Shown here: piece after piece, positions 49,480-61,222 of the stretch | Layout of the letters: each line of letters begins with the position of its first letter | Position numbering within the stretch: the stretch's first letter is position 1 | From: Crossaster papposus | Taxonomy: Eukaryota > Echinodermata > Asteroidea > Velatida > Solasteridae | Direction of reading: 5' to 3' | Length of the DNA stretch: 64,000 bases | Assembly: GCA_037893245.1 (NCBI GenBank) | Contig: JBAIAA010000516.1 | Span: 248,001 to 312,000, forward strand | Notes under the pieces: generated by a model | The model's database searches: none | Seen by the model: the letters and a program-made list of their open reading frames with translations, nothing else | What the model was told of the DNA's origin: nothing | Translations under genes and position numbers: made by a program

Positions 49480-50673
49480 TAACGTTAACACACGCGTTTC
49501 AAATTCGCCATAGGTTTGTGCACACAATCCCCGCCCACAAATAAGGGCATGAAGGAAAGCATGCCCCGGGAAGGGGCTGGGTGTTAGGAGATAGAGGGGG
49601 GCCTCCAGGAATAGCAAAATTAGCAATTTGACCCGGGGCATGCTTTGTTAGTATTTTATTTCGATTTTCTGAAAAATGTTACGTTAACACACGCGTTTCA
49701 AATTCGCCATAGGTTTGTGCACACAATCCCCGCCCACAAATAAGGGCATAAAGGAAAGCATGCCCCGGGAAGGGGCTGGGTGTTAGGAGATAGAGGGGGG
49801 CCTCCAGGAATTGCAACATTAGCAATTTGACCCGGGGCATGCTTTGTTAGTATTTTATTTCGATTTTCTGAAAATTGTTACGTTAACACACGCGTTTCAA
49901 ATTCGCCATAGGTTTGTGCACACAATCCCCGCCCACAAATAAGGGCATGAAGGAAAGCATGCCCCGGGAAGGGGCTGGGTGTTAGGAGATAGAGGGGGGC
50001 CTCCAGGAATGGCAACATTTGCAATTTGACCCGGGGCATGCTTTGTTAGTATTTTATTTCGATTTTCTGAAAATTTTCACGTTAACACACGCGTTTCAAA
50101 TTCGCCATAGGTTTGTGCACACAATCCCCGCCCACAAATAAGGGCATGAAGGAAAGCATGCCCCGGGAAGGGGCTGGGTGTTAGGAGATAGAGGGGGGCC
50201 TCCAGGAATGGCAAAATTAGCAATTTGACCCGGGGCATGCTTTGTTAGTATTTTATTTCGATTTTCTGAAAACTTTAACGTTAACACACGCGGTTCAAAT
50301 TCGCCATAGGTTTGTGCACACAATCCCCGCCCACAAATAAGGGCATGAAGGAAAGCATGCCCCGGGAAGGGGCTGGGTGTTAGGAGATAGAGGGGGGCCT
50401 CCAGGAATGGCAAAATTAGCAATTTGACCCGGGGCATGCTTTGTTAGTATTTTATTTCGATTTTCTGAAAACTTTAACGTTAACACACGCGTTTCAAATT
50501 CTCCATAGGTTTGTGCACACAATCCCCGCCCACAAATAAGGGCATGAAGGAAAGCATGCCCCGAGAAGGGGCTGGGTGTTAGGAGATAGAGGGGGGCCTC
50601 CAGGAATGGCAAAATTAGCAATTTGACCCGGGGCATGCTTTGTTAGTATTTTATTTCGATTTTCTGAAAATGT
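48088..50673 (+). repeat. 13-mer HOR, copy 1 (2586 bp), overlapping the 17-mer
   Basis: Its first seven monomers are the end of the second 17-mer copy (ACACAAGCG at 48486, AAAATTGCAATTT at 49282). The next six carry right-hand-zone variants: AATAGC then AAAAATGTTACG, GGCATAAAGG with TTGCAACATT, GCAACATTTGC then TTTTCACG, AAAACTTT, CGCGGTTC, and AATTCTCC with CCCCGAGAAGG. Confidence 0.9.
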
Positions 50674-53259
50674 TAACGTTAACACACGCGTTTCAAATTC
50701 GCCATAGGTTTGTGCACACAATCCCCGCCCACAAATAAGGGCATGAAGGACAGCATGCCCCGGGAAGGGGCTGGGTGTTAGGAGATAGAGGGGGGCCTCC
50801 AGGAATGGCAAAATTAGCAATTTGACCCGGGGCATGCTTTGTTAGTATTTTATTTCGATTTTCTGAAAATTGTAACGTTAACACACGCGTTTCAAATTCG
50901 CCATAGGTTTGTGCACACAATCCCCGCCCACAAATAAGGGCATGAAGGAAAGCATGCCCCGGGAAGGGGCTGGGTGTTAGGAGATAGAGGGGGGCCTCCA
51001 GGAATGGCAAAATTAGCAATTTGACCCGGGGCATGCTTTGTTAGTATTTTATTTCGATTTTCTGAAAATGTTAACGTTAACACAAGCGTTTCAAATTCGC
51101 CATAGGTTTGTGCACAAAATCCCCGCCCACAAATAAGGGCATGAAGGAAAGCATGCCCCGGGAAGGGACTGGGTGTTAGGAGATAGAGGGGGGCCTCCAT
51201 GAATGGCAAAATTAGCAATTTGACCCGGGGCATGCTTTGTTAGTATTTTATTTCGATTTTCTGAAAATGTTAACGTTAACACACGCGTTTCAAATTCGCC
51301 ATAGGTTTGTGCACACAATCCCCGCCCACAAATAAGGGCATGAAGGAAAGCATGCCCCGGGAAGGGGCTGGGTGTTAGGAGATAGAGGGGGGCCTCCAGG
51401 AATGGCAAAATTAGCAATTTGACCCGGGGCATGCTTTGTTATTATTTTATTTTGATTTTCTGAAAATGTTAACGTTAACACACGCGTTTCAAATTCGCCA
51501 TAGGTTTGTGCACACAATCCCCGCCCACAAATAAGGGCATGAAGGAAAGCATGCTCCGGGAAGGGGCTGGGTGTTAGGAGATAGAGGGGGGCCTCCAGGA
51601 ATGGCAAAATTAGCAATTTGACCAGGGGCATGCTTTGTTAGTATTTTATTTCGATTTTCTGAAAATGTTAACGTTAACACACGCGTTTCAAATTCGCCAT
51701 AGGTTTGTGCACACAATCCCCGCCCACAAATAAGGGCATGAAGGAAAGCATGCCCCGGGAAGGGGCTGGGTGTTAGGAGATAGAGGGGGGCCTCCAGGAA
51801 TGGCAAAATTAGCAATTTGACCCGGGGCATGCTTTGTTAGTATTTTATTTCGATTTTCTGAAAATGTTAACGTTAACACACGCGTTTCAAATTCGCCATA
51901 GGTTTGTGCACACAATCCCCGCCCACAAATAAGGGCATGAAGGAAAGCATGCCCCGGGAAGGGGCTGGGTGTTAGGAGATAGAGGGGGGCCTCCAGGAAT
52001 GGCAAAATTGCAATTTGACCCGGGGCATGCTTTGTTAGTATTTTATTTCGATTTTCTGAAAATTTTAACGTTAACACACGCGTTTCAAATTCGCCATAGG
52101 TTTGTGCACACAATCCCCGCCCACAAATAAGGGCATGAAGGAAAGCATGCCCCGGGAAGGGGCTGGGTGTTAGGAGATAGAGGGGGGCCTCCAGGAATAG
52201 CAAAATTAGCAATTTGACCCGGGGCATGCTTTGTTAGTATTTTATTTCGATTTTCTGAAAAATGTTACGTTAACACACGCGTTTCAAATTCGCCATAGGT
52301 TTGTGCACACAATCCCCGCCCACAAATAAGGGCATAAAGGAAAGCATGCCCCGGGAAGGGGCTGGGTGTTAGGAGATAGAGGGGGGCCTCCAGGAATTGC
52401 AACATTAGCAATTTGACCCGGGGCATGCTTTGTTAGTATTTTATTTCGATTTTCTGAAAATTGTTACGTTAACACACGCGTTTCAAATTCGCCATAGGTT
52501 TGTGCACACAATCCCCGCCCACAAATAAGGGCATGAAGGAAAGCATGCCCCGGGAAGGGGCTGGGTGTTAGGAGATAGAGGGGGGCCTCCAGGAATGGCA
52601 ACATTTGCAATTTGACCCGGGGCATGCTTTGTTAGTATTTTATTTCGATTTTCTGAAAATTTTCACGTTAACACACGCGTTTCAAATTCGCCATAGGTTT
52701 GTGCACACAATCCCCGCCCACAAATAAGGGCATGAAGGAAAGCATGCCCCGGGAAGGGGCTGGGTGTTAGGAGATAGAGGGGGGCCTCCAGGAATGGCAA
52801 AATTAGCAATTTGACCCGGGGCATGCTTTGTTAGTATTTTATTTCGATTTTCTGAAAACTTTAACGTTAACACACGCGGTTCAAATTCGCCATAGGTTTG
52901 TGCACACAATCCCCGCCCACAAATAAGGGCATGAAGGAAAGCATGCCCCGGGAAGGGGCTGGGTGTTAGGAGATAGAGGGGGGCCTCCAGGAATGGCAAA
53001 ATTAGCAATTTGACCCGGGGCATGCTTTGTTAGTATTTTATTTCGATTTTCTGAAAACTTTAACGTTAACACACGCGTTTCAAATTCTCCATAGGTTTGT
53101 GCACACAATCCCCGCCCACAAATAAGGGCATGAAGGAAAGCATGCCCCGAGAAGGGGCTGGGTGTTAGGAGATAGAGGGGGGCCTCCAGGAATGGCAAAA
53201 TTAGCAATTTGACCCGGGGCATGCTTTGTTAGTATTTTATTTCGATTTTCTGAAAATGT
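50674..53259 (+). repeat. 13-mer HOR, copy 2 (2586 bp)
   Basis: All tags of copy 1 recur 2586 bp later. The monomer at 50674 carries GAAGGACAGC, which its partner at 48088 lacks but the monomer at 53260 has. Its tail (AAAATTGT) matches 48088 rather than 53260. The exchange point therefore lies inside the monomer at 50674, after the GACAGC site. Confidence 0.9.
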
Positions 53260-53458
53260 TAACGTTAACACACGCGTTTCAAATTCGCCATAGGTTTGTG
53301 CACACAATCCCCGCCCACAAATAAGGGCATGAAGGACAGCATGCCCCGGGAAGGGGCTGGGTGTTAGGAGATAGAGGGGGGCCTCCAGGAATGGCCAAAT
53401 TAGCAATTTGACCCGGGGCATGCTTTGTTAGTATTTTATTTCGATTTTCTGAAAATTT

Positions 53459-53855
53459 TAACGTTAACACACGCGTTTCAAATTCGCCATAGGTTTGTGC
53501 ACACAATCCCCGCCCACAAATAAGGGCATGAAGGAAAGCATGCCCCGGGAAGGGGCTGGGTGTTAGGAGATAGAGGGGGGCCTCCAGGAATGGCAAAATT
53601 AGCAATTTGACCCGGGGCATGCTTTGTTAGTATTTTATTTCGATTTTCTGAAAATTGTAACGTTAACACACGCGTTTCAAATTCGCCATAGGTTTGTGCA
53701 CACAATCCCCGCCCACAAATAAGGGCATGAAGGAAAGCATGCCCCGGGAAGGGGCTGGGTGTTAGGAGATAGAAGGGGGCCTCCAGGAATGGCAAAATTA
53801 GCAATTTGACCTGGGGCATGCTTTGTTAGTATTTTATTTAGATTTTCTGAAAATT
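53459..53855 (+). repeat. Dimer HOR, copy 1 (397 bp)
   Basis: A plain monomer ending AAAATTGT is followed by one with AGAAGGGGGCC, GACCTGGGG, TTTAGATTTT and a TTGTTAATTAACAC junction (198 bp). Confidence 0.9.
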
Positions 53856-54252
53856 GTTAATTAACACACGCGTTTCAAATTCGCCATAGGTTTGTGCACA
53901 CAATCCCCGCCCACAAATAAGGGCATGAAGGAAAGCATGCCCCGGGAAGGGGCTGGGTGTTAGGAGATAGAGGGGGGCCTCCAGGAATGGCAAAATTAGC
54001 AATTTGACCCGGGGCATGCTTTGTTAGTATTTTATTTCGATTTTCTGAAAATTGTAACGTTAACACACGCGTTTCAAATTCGCCATAGGTTTGTGCACAC
54101 AATCCCCGCCCACAAATAAGGGCATGAAGGAAAGCATGCCCCGGGAAGGGGCTGGGTGTTAGGAGATAGAAGGGGGCCTCCAGGAATGGCAAAATTAGCA
54201 ATTTGACCTGGGGCATGCTTTGTTAGTATTTTATTTAGATTTTCTGAAAATT
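53856..54252 (+). repeat. Dimer HOR, copy 2 (397 bp)
   Basis: It repeats all four tags of copy 1. The only slip I noticed is six-G versus six-G context in the plain monomer, which is the same. The altered junction TGTTAATTAACA is still a perfect 12-bp palindrome. Confidence 0.9.
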
Positions 54253-55122
54253 GTTAATTAACACACGCGTTTCAAATTCGCCATAGGTTTGTGCACACAA
54301 TCCCCGCCCACAAATAAGGGCATGAAGGAAAGCATGCCCCGGGAAGGGGCTGGGTGTTAGGAGATAGAGGGGGGCCTCCAGGAATGGCAACATTAGCAAT
54401 TTGACCCGGGGCATGCTTTGTTAGTATTTTATTTCGATTTTCTGAAAATTGTTACGTTAACACACGCGTTTCAAATTTGCCATAGGTTTGTGCACACAGT
54501 CCCCGCCCACTAATAAGGGCATGAAGGAAAGCATGCCCCGGGAAGGGGCTGGGTGTTAGGAGATAGAGGGGGGCCTCCAGGAATGGCAAAATTAGCAATT
54601 TGACCCGGGGCATGCTTTGTTAGTATTTTATTTCGATTTTCTGAAAATTTTAACGTTAACACACGCGTTTCAAATTCGCCATAGGTTTGTGCACACAATC
54701 CCCGCCCACAAATAAGGGCATGAAAGAAAGCATGCCCCGGGAAGGGGCTGGGTGTTAGGAGATAGAGGGGGGCCTCCAGGAATGGCAAAATTAGCAATTT
54801 GACCCGGGGCATGCTTTGTTAGTATTTTATTTCGATTTTCTGAAAATGTTAACGTTAACACACGCGTTTCAAATTCGCCATAGGTTTGTGCACACAATCC
54901 CCGCCCACAAATAAGGGCATGAAGGAAAGCATGCCCCGGGAAGGGGCTGGGTGTTAGGAGATAGAGGGGGGCCTCCAGGAATGGCAAAATTAGCAATTTG
55001 ACCCGGGGCATGCTTTGTTAGTATTTTATTTCGATTTTCTGAAAACTTTAACGTTAACACACGCGTTTCAAATTCGCCATAGGTTTGTGCACACAATCCC
55101 CGCCCACAAATAAGGGCATGAA

Positions 55123-55132
55123 GGAAAGGAAA
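55123..55132 (+). repeat. 5-bp tandem duplication GGAAA in the monomer at 55049
   Basis: The monomer reads AAGGAAAGGAAAGCATG where others read AAGGAAAGCATG. This makes it 204 bp, the longest monomer I found. It lies in the loop of the small GGGCATG/CATGCCC hairpin. It is not present in the partner monomers downstream, so it is private and probably young. Confidence 0.93.
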
Positions 55133-55252
55133 GCATGCCCCGGGAAGGGGCTGGGTGTTAGGAGATAGAGGGGGGCCTCCAGGAATGGCAAAATTAGCAA
55201 TTTGACCCGGGGCATGCTTTGTTAGTATTTTATTTCGATTTTCTGAAAACTT

Positions 55253-57043
55253 TAACGTTAACACACGCGTTTCTAATTCTCCATAGGTTTGTGCACACAA
55301 TCCCCGCCCACAAATAAGGGCATGAAGGAAAGCATGCCCCGGGAAGGGGCTGGGTGTTAGGAGATAGAGGGGGGCCTCCAGGAATAGCAAAATTAGCAAT
55401 TTGACCCGGGGCATGCTTTGTTAGTATTTTATTTCGATTTTCTGAAAAATGTTACGTTAACACACGCGTTTCAAATTCGCCATAGGTTTGTGCACACAAT
55501 CCCCGCCCACAAATAAGGGCATGAAGGAAAGCATGCCCCGGGAAGGGGTTGGGTGTTAGGAGATAGAGGGGGGCCTCCAGGAATGGCAACATTAGCAATT
55601 TGACCCGGGGCATGCTTTGTTAGTATTTTATTTCGATTTTCTGAAAATTGTTACGTTAACACACGCGTTTCAAATTCGCCATAGGTTTGTGCACACAATC
55701 CCCGCCCACAAATAAGGGCATGAAGGAAAGCATGCCCCGGGAAGGGGCTGGGTGTTAGGAGATAGAGGGGGGCCTCCAGGAATGGCAAAATTTGCAATTT
55801 GACCCGGGGCATGCTTTGTTAGTATTTTATTTCGATTTTCTGAAAATTTTCACGTTAACACACGCGTTTCAAATTCGCCATAGGTTTGTGCACACAATCC
55901 CCGCCCACAAATAAGGGCATGAAGGAAAGCATGCCCCGGGAAGGGGCTGGGTGTTAGGAGATAGAGGGGGGCCTCCAGGAATGGCAAAATTAGCAATTTG
56001 ACCGGGGGCATGCTTTGTTAGTATTTTATTTCGATTTTCTGAAAACTTTAACGTTAACACACGCGGTTCAAATTCGCCATAGGTTTGTGCACACAATCCC
56101 CGCCCACAAATAAGGGCATGAAGGAAAGCATGCCCCGGGAAGGGGCTGGGTGTTAGGAGATAGAGGGGGGCCTCCAGGAATGGCAACATTAGCAATTTGA
56201 CCCGGGGCATGCTTTGTTAGTATTTTATTTCGATTTTCTGAAAATTGTTACGTTAACACACGCGTTTCAAATTTGCCATAGGTTTGTGCACACAGTCCCC
56301 GCCCACTAATAAGGGCATGAAAGAAAGCATGCCCCGGGAAGGGGCTGGGTGTTAGGAGATAGAGGGGGGCCTCCAGGAATGGCAACATTAGCAATTTGAC
56401 CCGGGGCATGCTTTGTTAGTATTTTATTACGATTTTCTGAAAATGTTAACGTTAACACATGCGTTTCAAATTCGCCATAGGTTTGTGCACACAATCCCCG
56501 CCCACAAATAAGGGCATGAAGGAAAGCATGCCCCGGGAAGGGGCTGGGTGTTAGGAGATAGAGGGGGGCCTCCAGGAATGGCAAAATTAGCAATTTGACC
56601 CGGGGCATGCTTTGTTAGTATTTTATTTCGATTTTCTGAAAACTTTAACGTTAACACACGCGTTTCAAATTCGCCATAGGTTTGTGCACACAATCCCCGC
56701 CCACAAATAAGGGCATGAAGGAAAGCATGCCCCGGGAAGGGGCTGGGTGTTAGGAGATAGAGGGGGGCCTCCAGGAATGGCAAAATTAGCAATTTGACCC
56801 GGGGCATGCTTTGTTAGTATTTTATTTCGATTTTCTGAAAACTTTAACGTTAACACACGCGTTTCAAATTCGCCATAGGTTTGTGCACACAATCCCCGCC
56901 CACAAATAAGGGCATGAAGGAAAGCATGCCCCGGGAAGGGGCTGGGTGTTAGGAGATAGAGGGGGGCCTCCAGGAATGGCAAAATTAGCAATTTGACCCG
57001 GGGCATGCTTTGTTAGTATTTTATTTCGATTTTCTGAAAACTT
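55253..57043 (+). repeat. 9-mer HOR of the right-hand zone, copy 1 (1791 bp)
   Basis: Order: AATTCTCC with AATAGC (55253); GGGGTTGGG with GCAACATT (55452); AAATTTGC then TTTTCACG (55651); GACCGGGGG (55850); CGCGGTTC (56049); CACACAGTCC with ACTAATAAGG (56248); ACACATGCG (56447); two ending AAAACTTT. All nine monomers are 199 bp. Confidence 0.88.
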
Positions 57044-58635
57044 TAACGTTAACACACGCGTTTCAAATTCTCCATAGGTTTGTGCACACAATCCCCGCCC
57101 ACAAATAAGGGCATGAAGGAAAGCATGCCCCGGGAAGGGGCTGGGTGTTAGGAGATAGAGGGGGGCCTCCAGGAATAGCAAAATTAGCAATTTGACCCGG
57201 GGCATGCTTTGTTAGTATTTTATTTCGATTTTCTGAAAAATGTTACGTTAACACACGCGTTTCAAATTCGCCATAGGTTTGTGCACACAATCCCCGCCCA
57301 CAAATAAGGGCATGAAGGAAAGCATGCCCCGGGAAGGGGTTGGGTGTTAGGAGATAGAGGGGGGCCTCCAGGAATGGCAACATTAGCAATTTGACCCGGG
57401 GCATGCTTCGTTAGTATTTTATTTCGATTTTCTGAAAATTGTTACGTTAACACACGCGTTTCAAATTCGCCATAGGTTTGTGCACACAATCCCCGCCCAC
57501 AAATAAGGGCATGAAGGAAAGCATGCCCCGGGAAGGGGCTGGGTGTTAGGAGATAGAGGGGGGCCTCCAGGAATGGCAAAATTTGCAATTTGACCCGGGG
57601 CATGCTTTGTTAGTATTTTATTTCGATTTTCTGAAAATTTTCACGTTAACACACGCGTTTCAAATTCGCCATAGGTTTGTGCACACAAGCCCCGCCCACA
57701 AATAAGGGCATGAAGGAAAGCATGCCCCGGGAAGGGGCTGGGTGTTAGGAGATAGAGGGGGGCCTCCAGGAATGGCAAAATTAGCAATTTGACCCGGGGC
57801 ATGCTTTGTTAGTATTTTATTTCGATTTTCTGAAAACTTTAACGTTAACACACGCGGTTCAATTTCGCCATAGGTTTGTGCACACAATCCCCGCCCACAA
57901 ATAAGGGCATGAAGGAAAGCATGCCCCGGGAAGGGGCTGGGTGTTAGGAGATAGAGGGGGGCCTCCAGGAATGGCAACATTAGCAATTTGACCCGGGGCA
58001 TGCTTTGTTAGTATTTTATTTCGATTTTCTGAAAATTGTTACGTTAACACACGCGTTTCAAATTTGCCATAGGTTTGTGCACACAGTCCCCGCCCACTAA
58101 TAAGGGCATGAAGGAAAGCATGCCCCGGGAAGGGGCTGGGTGTTAGGAGATAGAGGGGGGCCTCCAGGAATGGCAAAATTAGCAATTTGACCCGGGGCAT
58201 GCTTTGTTAGTATTTTATTTCGATTTTCTGAAAATTTTAACGTTAACACACGCGTTTCAAATTCGCCATAGGTTTGTGCACACAATCCCCGCCCACAAAT
58301 AAGGGCATGAAAGAAAGCATGCCCCGGGAAGGGGCTGGGTGTTAGGAGATAGAGGGGGGCCTCCAGGAATGGCAAAATTAGCAATTTGACCCGGGGCATG
58401 CTTTGTTAGTATTTTATTTCGATTTTCTGAAAATGTTAACGTTAACACACGCGTTTCAAATTCGCCATAGGTTTGTGCACACAATCCCCGCCCACAAATA
58501 AGGGCATGAAGGAAAGCATGCCCCGGGAAGGGGCTGGGTGTTAGGAGATAGAGGGGGGCCTCCAGGAATGGCCAAATTAGCAATTTGACCCGGGGCATGC
58601 TTTGTTAGTATTTTATTTCGATTTTCTGAAAACTT
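57044..58635 (+). repeat. 9-mer HOR of the right-hand zone, copy 2, eight monomers (1592 bp)
   Basis: It repeats AATTCTCC/AATAGC, GGGGTTGGG, AAATTTGC, CGCGGTTC and CACACAGTCC in order. Its end differs: GAAAGAAAGC at 58238 is a separate monomer here, whereas at 56248 this tag sits in the same monomer as CACACAGTCC. The arrangement at 58039-58436 matches 54452-54849 instead. Confidence 0.87.
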
Positions 58636-58834
58636 TAACGTTAACACACGCGTTTCAAATTCTCCATAGGTTTGTGCACACAATCCCCGCCCACAAATAA
58701 GGGCATGAAGGAAAGCATGCCCCGGGAAGGGGCTGGGTGTTAGGAGATAGAGGGGGGCCTCCAGGAATAGCAAAATTAGCAATTTGACCCGGGGCATGCT
58801 TTGTTAGTATTTTATTTCGATTTTCTGAAAAATG

Positions 58835-61222
58835 TTACGTTAACACACGCGTTTCAAATTCGCCATAGGTTTGTGCACACAATCCCCGCCCACAAATAAG
58901 CGCATGAAGGAAAGCATGCCCCGGGAAGGGGTTGGGTGTTAGGAGATAGAGGGGGGCCTCCAGGAATGGCAACATTAGCAATTTGACCCGGGGCATGCTT
59001 TGTTAGTATTTTATTTCGATTTTCTGAAAATTGTTACGTTAACACACGCGTTTCAAATTCGCCATAGGTTTGTGCACACAATCCCCGCCCACAAATAAGG
59101 GCATGAAGGAAAGCATGCCCCGGGAAGGGGCTGGGTGTTAGGAGATAGAGGGGGGCCTCCAGGAATGGCAAAATTTGCAATTTGACCCGGGGCATGCTTT
59201 GTTAGTATTTTATTTCGATTTTCTGAAAATTTTCACGTTAACACACGCGTTTCAAATTCGCCATAGGTTTGTGCACACAATCCCCGCCCACAAATAAGGG
59301 CATGAAGGAAAGCATGCCCCGGGAAGGGGCTGGGTGTTAGGAGATAGAGGGGGGCCTCCAGGAATGGCAAAATTAGCAATTTGACCCGGGGCATGCTTTG
59401 TTAGTATTTTATTTCGATTTTCTGAAAACTTTAACGTTAACACACGCGGTTCAAATTCGCCATAGGTTTGTGCACACAATCCCCGCCCACAAATAAGGGC
59501 ATGAAGGAAAGCATGCCCCGGGAAGGGGCTGGGTGTTAGGAGATAGAGGGGGGCCTCCAGGAATGGCAAAATTAGCAATTTGACCCGGGGCATGCTTTGT
59601 TAGTATTTTATTTCGATTTTCTGAAAACTTTAACGTTAACACACGCGTTTCAAATTCTCCATAGGTTTGTGCACACAATCCCCGCCCACAAATAAGGGCA
59701 TGAAGGAAAGCATGCCCCGGGAAGGGGCTGGGTGTTAGCAGATAGAGGGGGGCCTCCAGGAATGGCACAATTAGCAATTTGACCCGGGGCATGCTTTGTT
59801 AGTATTTTATTTCGATTTTCTGAAAATGTTAAAGTTAACACACGCGTTTCAAATTCGCCATAGGTTTGTGCACACAATCCCCGCCCACAAATAAGGGCAT
59901 GAAGGAAAGCATGCCCCGAGAAGGGGCTGGGTGTTAGGAGATAGAGGGGGGCCTCCAGGAATGGCAAAATTAGCAATTTGACCCGGGGCATGCTTTGTTA
60001 GTATTTTATTTCGATTTTCTGAAAATGTTAACGTTAACACACGCGTTTCAAATTCGCCACAGGTTTGTGCACACAATCCCCGCCCACAAATAAGGGCATG
60101 AAGGAAAGCATGTTCCGGAAAGGGGCTGGGTGTTAGGAGATAGAGGGGGGCCTCCAGGAATGGCAACATTAGCAATTTGACCCGGGGCATGCTTTGTTAG
60201 TATTTTATTTCGATTTTCTGAAAATTGTTACGTTAACACACGCGTTTCAAATTCGCCATAGGTTTGTGCACACAATCCCCGCCCACAAATAAGGGCATGA
60301 AGGAAAGCATGCCCCGGGAAGGGGCTGGGTGTTAGGAGATAGAGGGGGGCCTCCAGGAATGGCAAAATTTGCAATTTGACCCGGGGCATGCTTTGTTAGT
60401 ATTTTATTTCGATTTTCTGAAAATTTTCACGTTAACACATGCGTTTCAAATTCGCCATAGGTTTGTGCACACAATCCCCGCCCACAAATAAGGGCATGAA
60501 GGAAAGCATGCCCCGGGAAGGGGCTGGGTGTTAGGAGATAGAGGGGGGCCTCCAGGAATGGCAAAATTAGCAATTTGACCCGGGGCATGCTTTGTTAGTA
60601 TTTTATTTCGATTTTCTGAAAACTTTAACGTTAACACACGCGTTTCAAATTCGCCATAGGTTTGTGCACACAATCCCCGCCCACAAATAAGGGCATGAAG
60701 GAAAGCATGCCCCGGGAAGGGGCTGGGTGTTAGGAGATAGAGGGGGGCCTCCAGGAATGGCAAAATTAGCAATTTGACCCGGGGCATGCTTTGTTAATAT
60801 TTTATTTCGATTTTCTGAAAACTTTAACGTTAACACACGCGTTTCAAATTCTCCATAGGTTTGTGCACACAATCCCCGCGCACAAATAAGGGCATGAAGG
60901 AAAGAATGCCCCGGGAAGGGGCTGGGTGTTAGGAGATAGAGGGGGGCCTCCAGGAATGGCACAATTAGCAATTTGACCCGGGGCATGCTTTGTTAGTATT
61001 TTATTTCGATTTTCTGAAAATGTTAACGGTAACACACGCGTTTCAAATTCGCCATAGGTTTGTGCACACAATCCCCGCCCACAAATAAGGGCATGAAGGA
61101 AAGCATGCCCCGGGAAGGGGCTGGGTGTTAGGAGATAGAGGGGGGCCTCCAGGAATAGCAAAATTAGCAATTTGACCCGGGGCATGCTTTGTTAGTATTT
61201 TATTTCGATTTTCTGAAAAATG
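58835..61222 (+). repeat. 12-mer HOR, copy 1 (2388 bp)
   Basis: Twelve 199-bp monomers: AAGCGCATG with GGGGTTGGG (58835), AAATTTGC, TTTTCACG junction, CGCGGTTC (59432), AATTCTCC with TTAGCAGATA and GGCACAATT (59631), TAAAGTTAAC with CCCCGAG (59830), GCCACAGG with GTTCCGGAAAGG (60029), AAATTTGC, ACACATGCG, GTTAATATT (60626), CCGCGCAC with GAAAGAATGCC (60825), and TAACGGTAAC (61024). Confidence 0.9.

Noticed and set aside
54869..55414. Minus-strand open frame of 181 codons
   Set aside because: It is the usual 113-codon frame extended by 68 codons because the GGAAA duplication makes one monomer 204 bp, a multiple of three.
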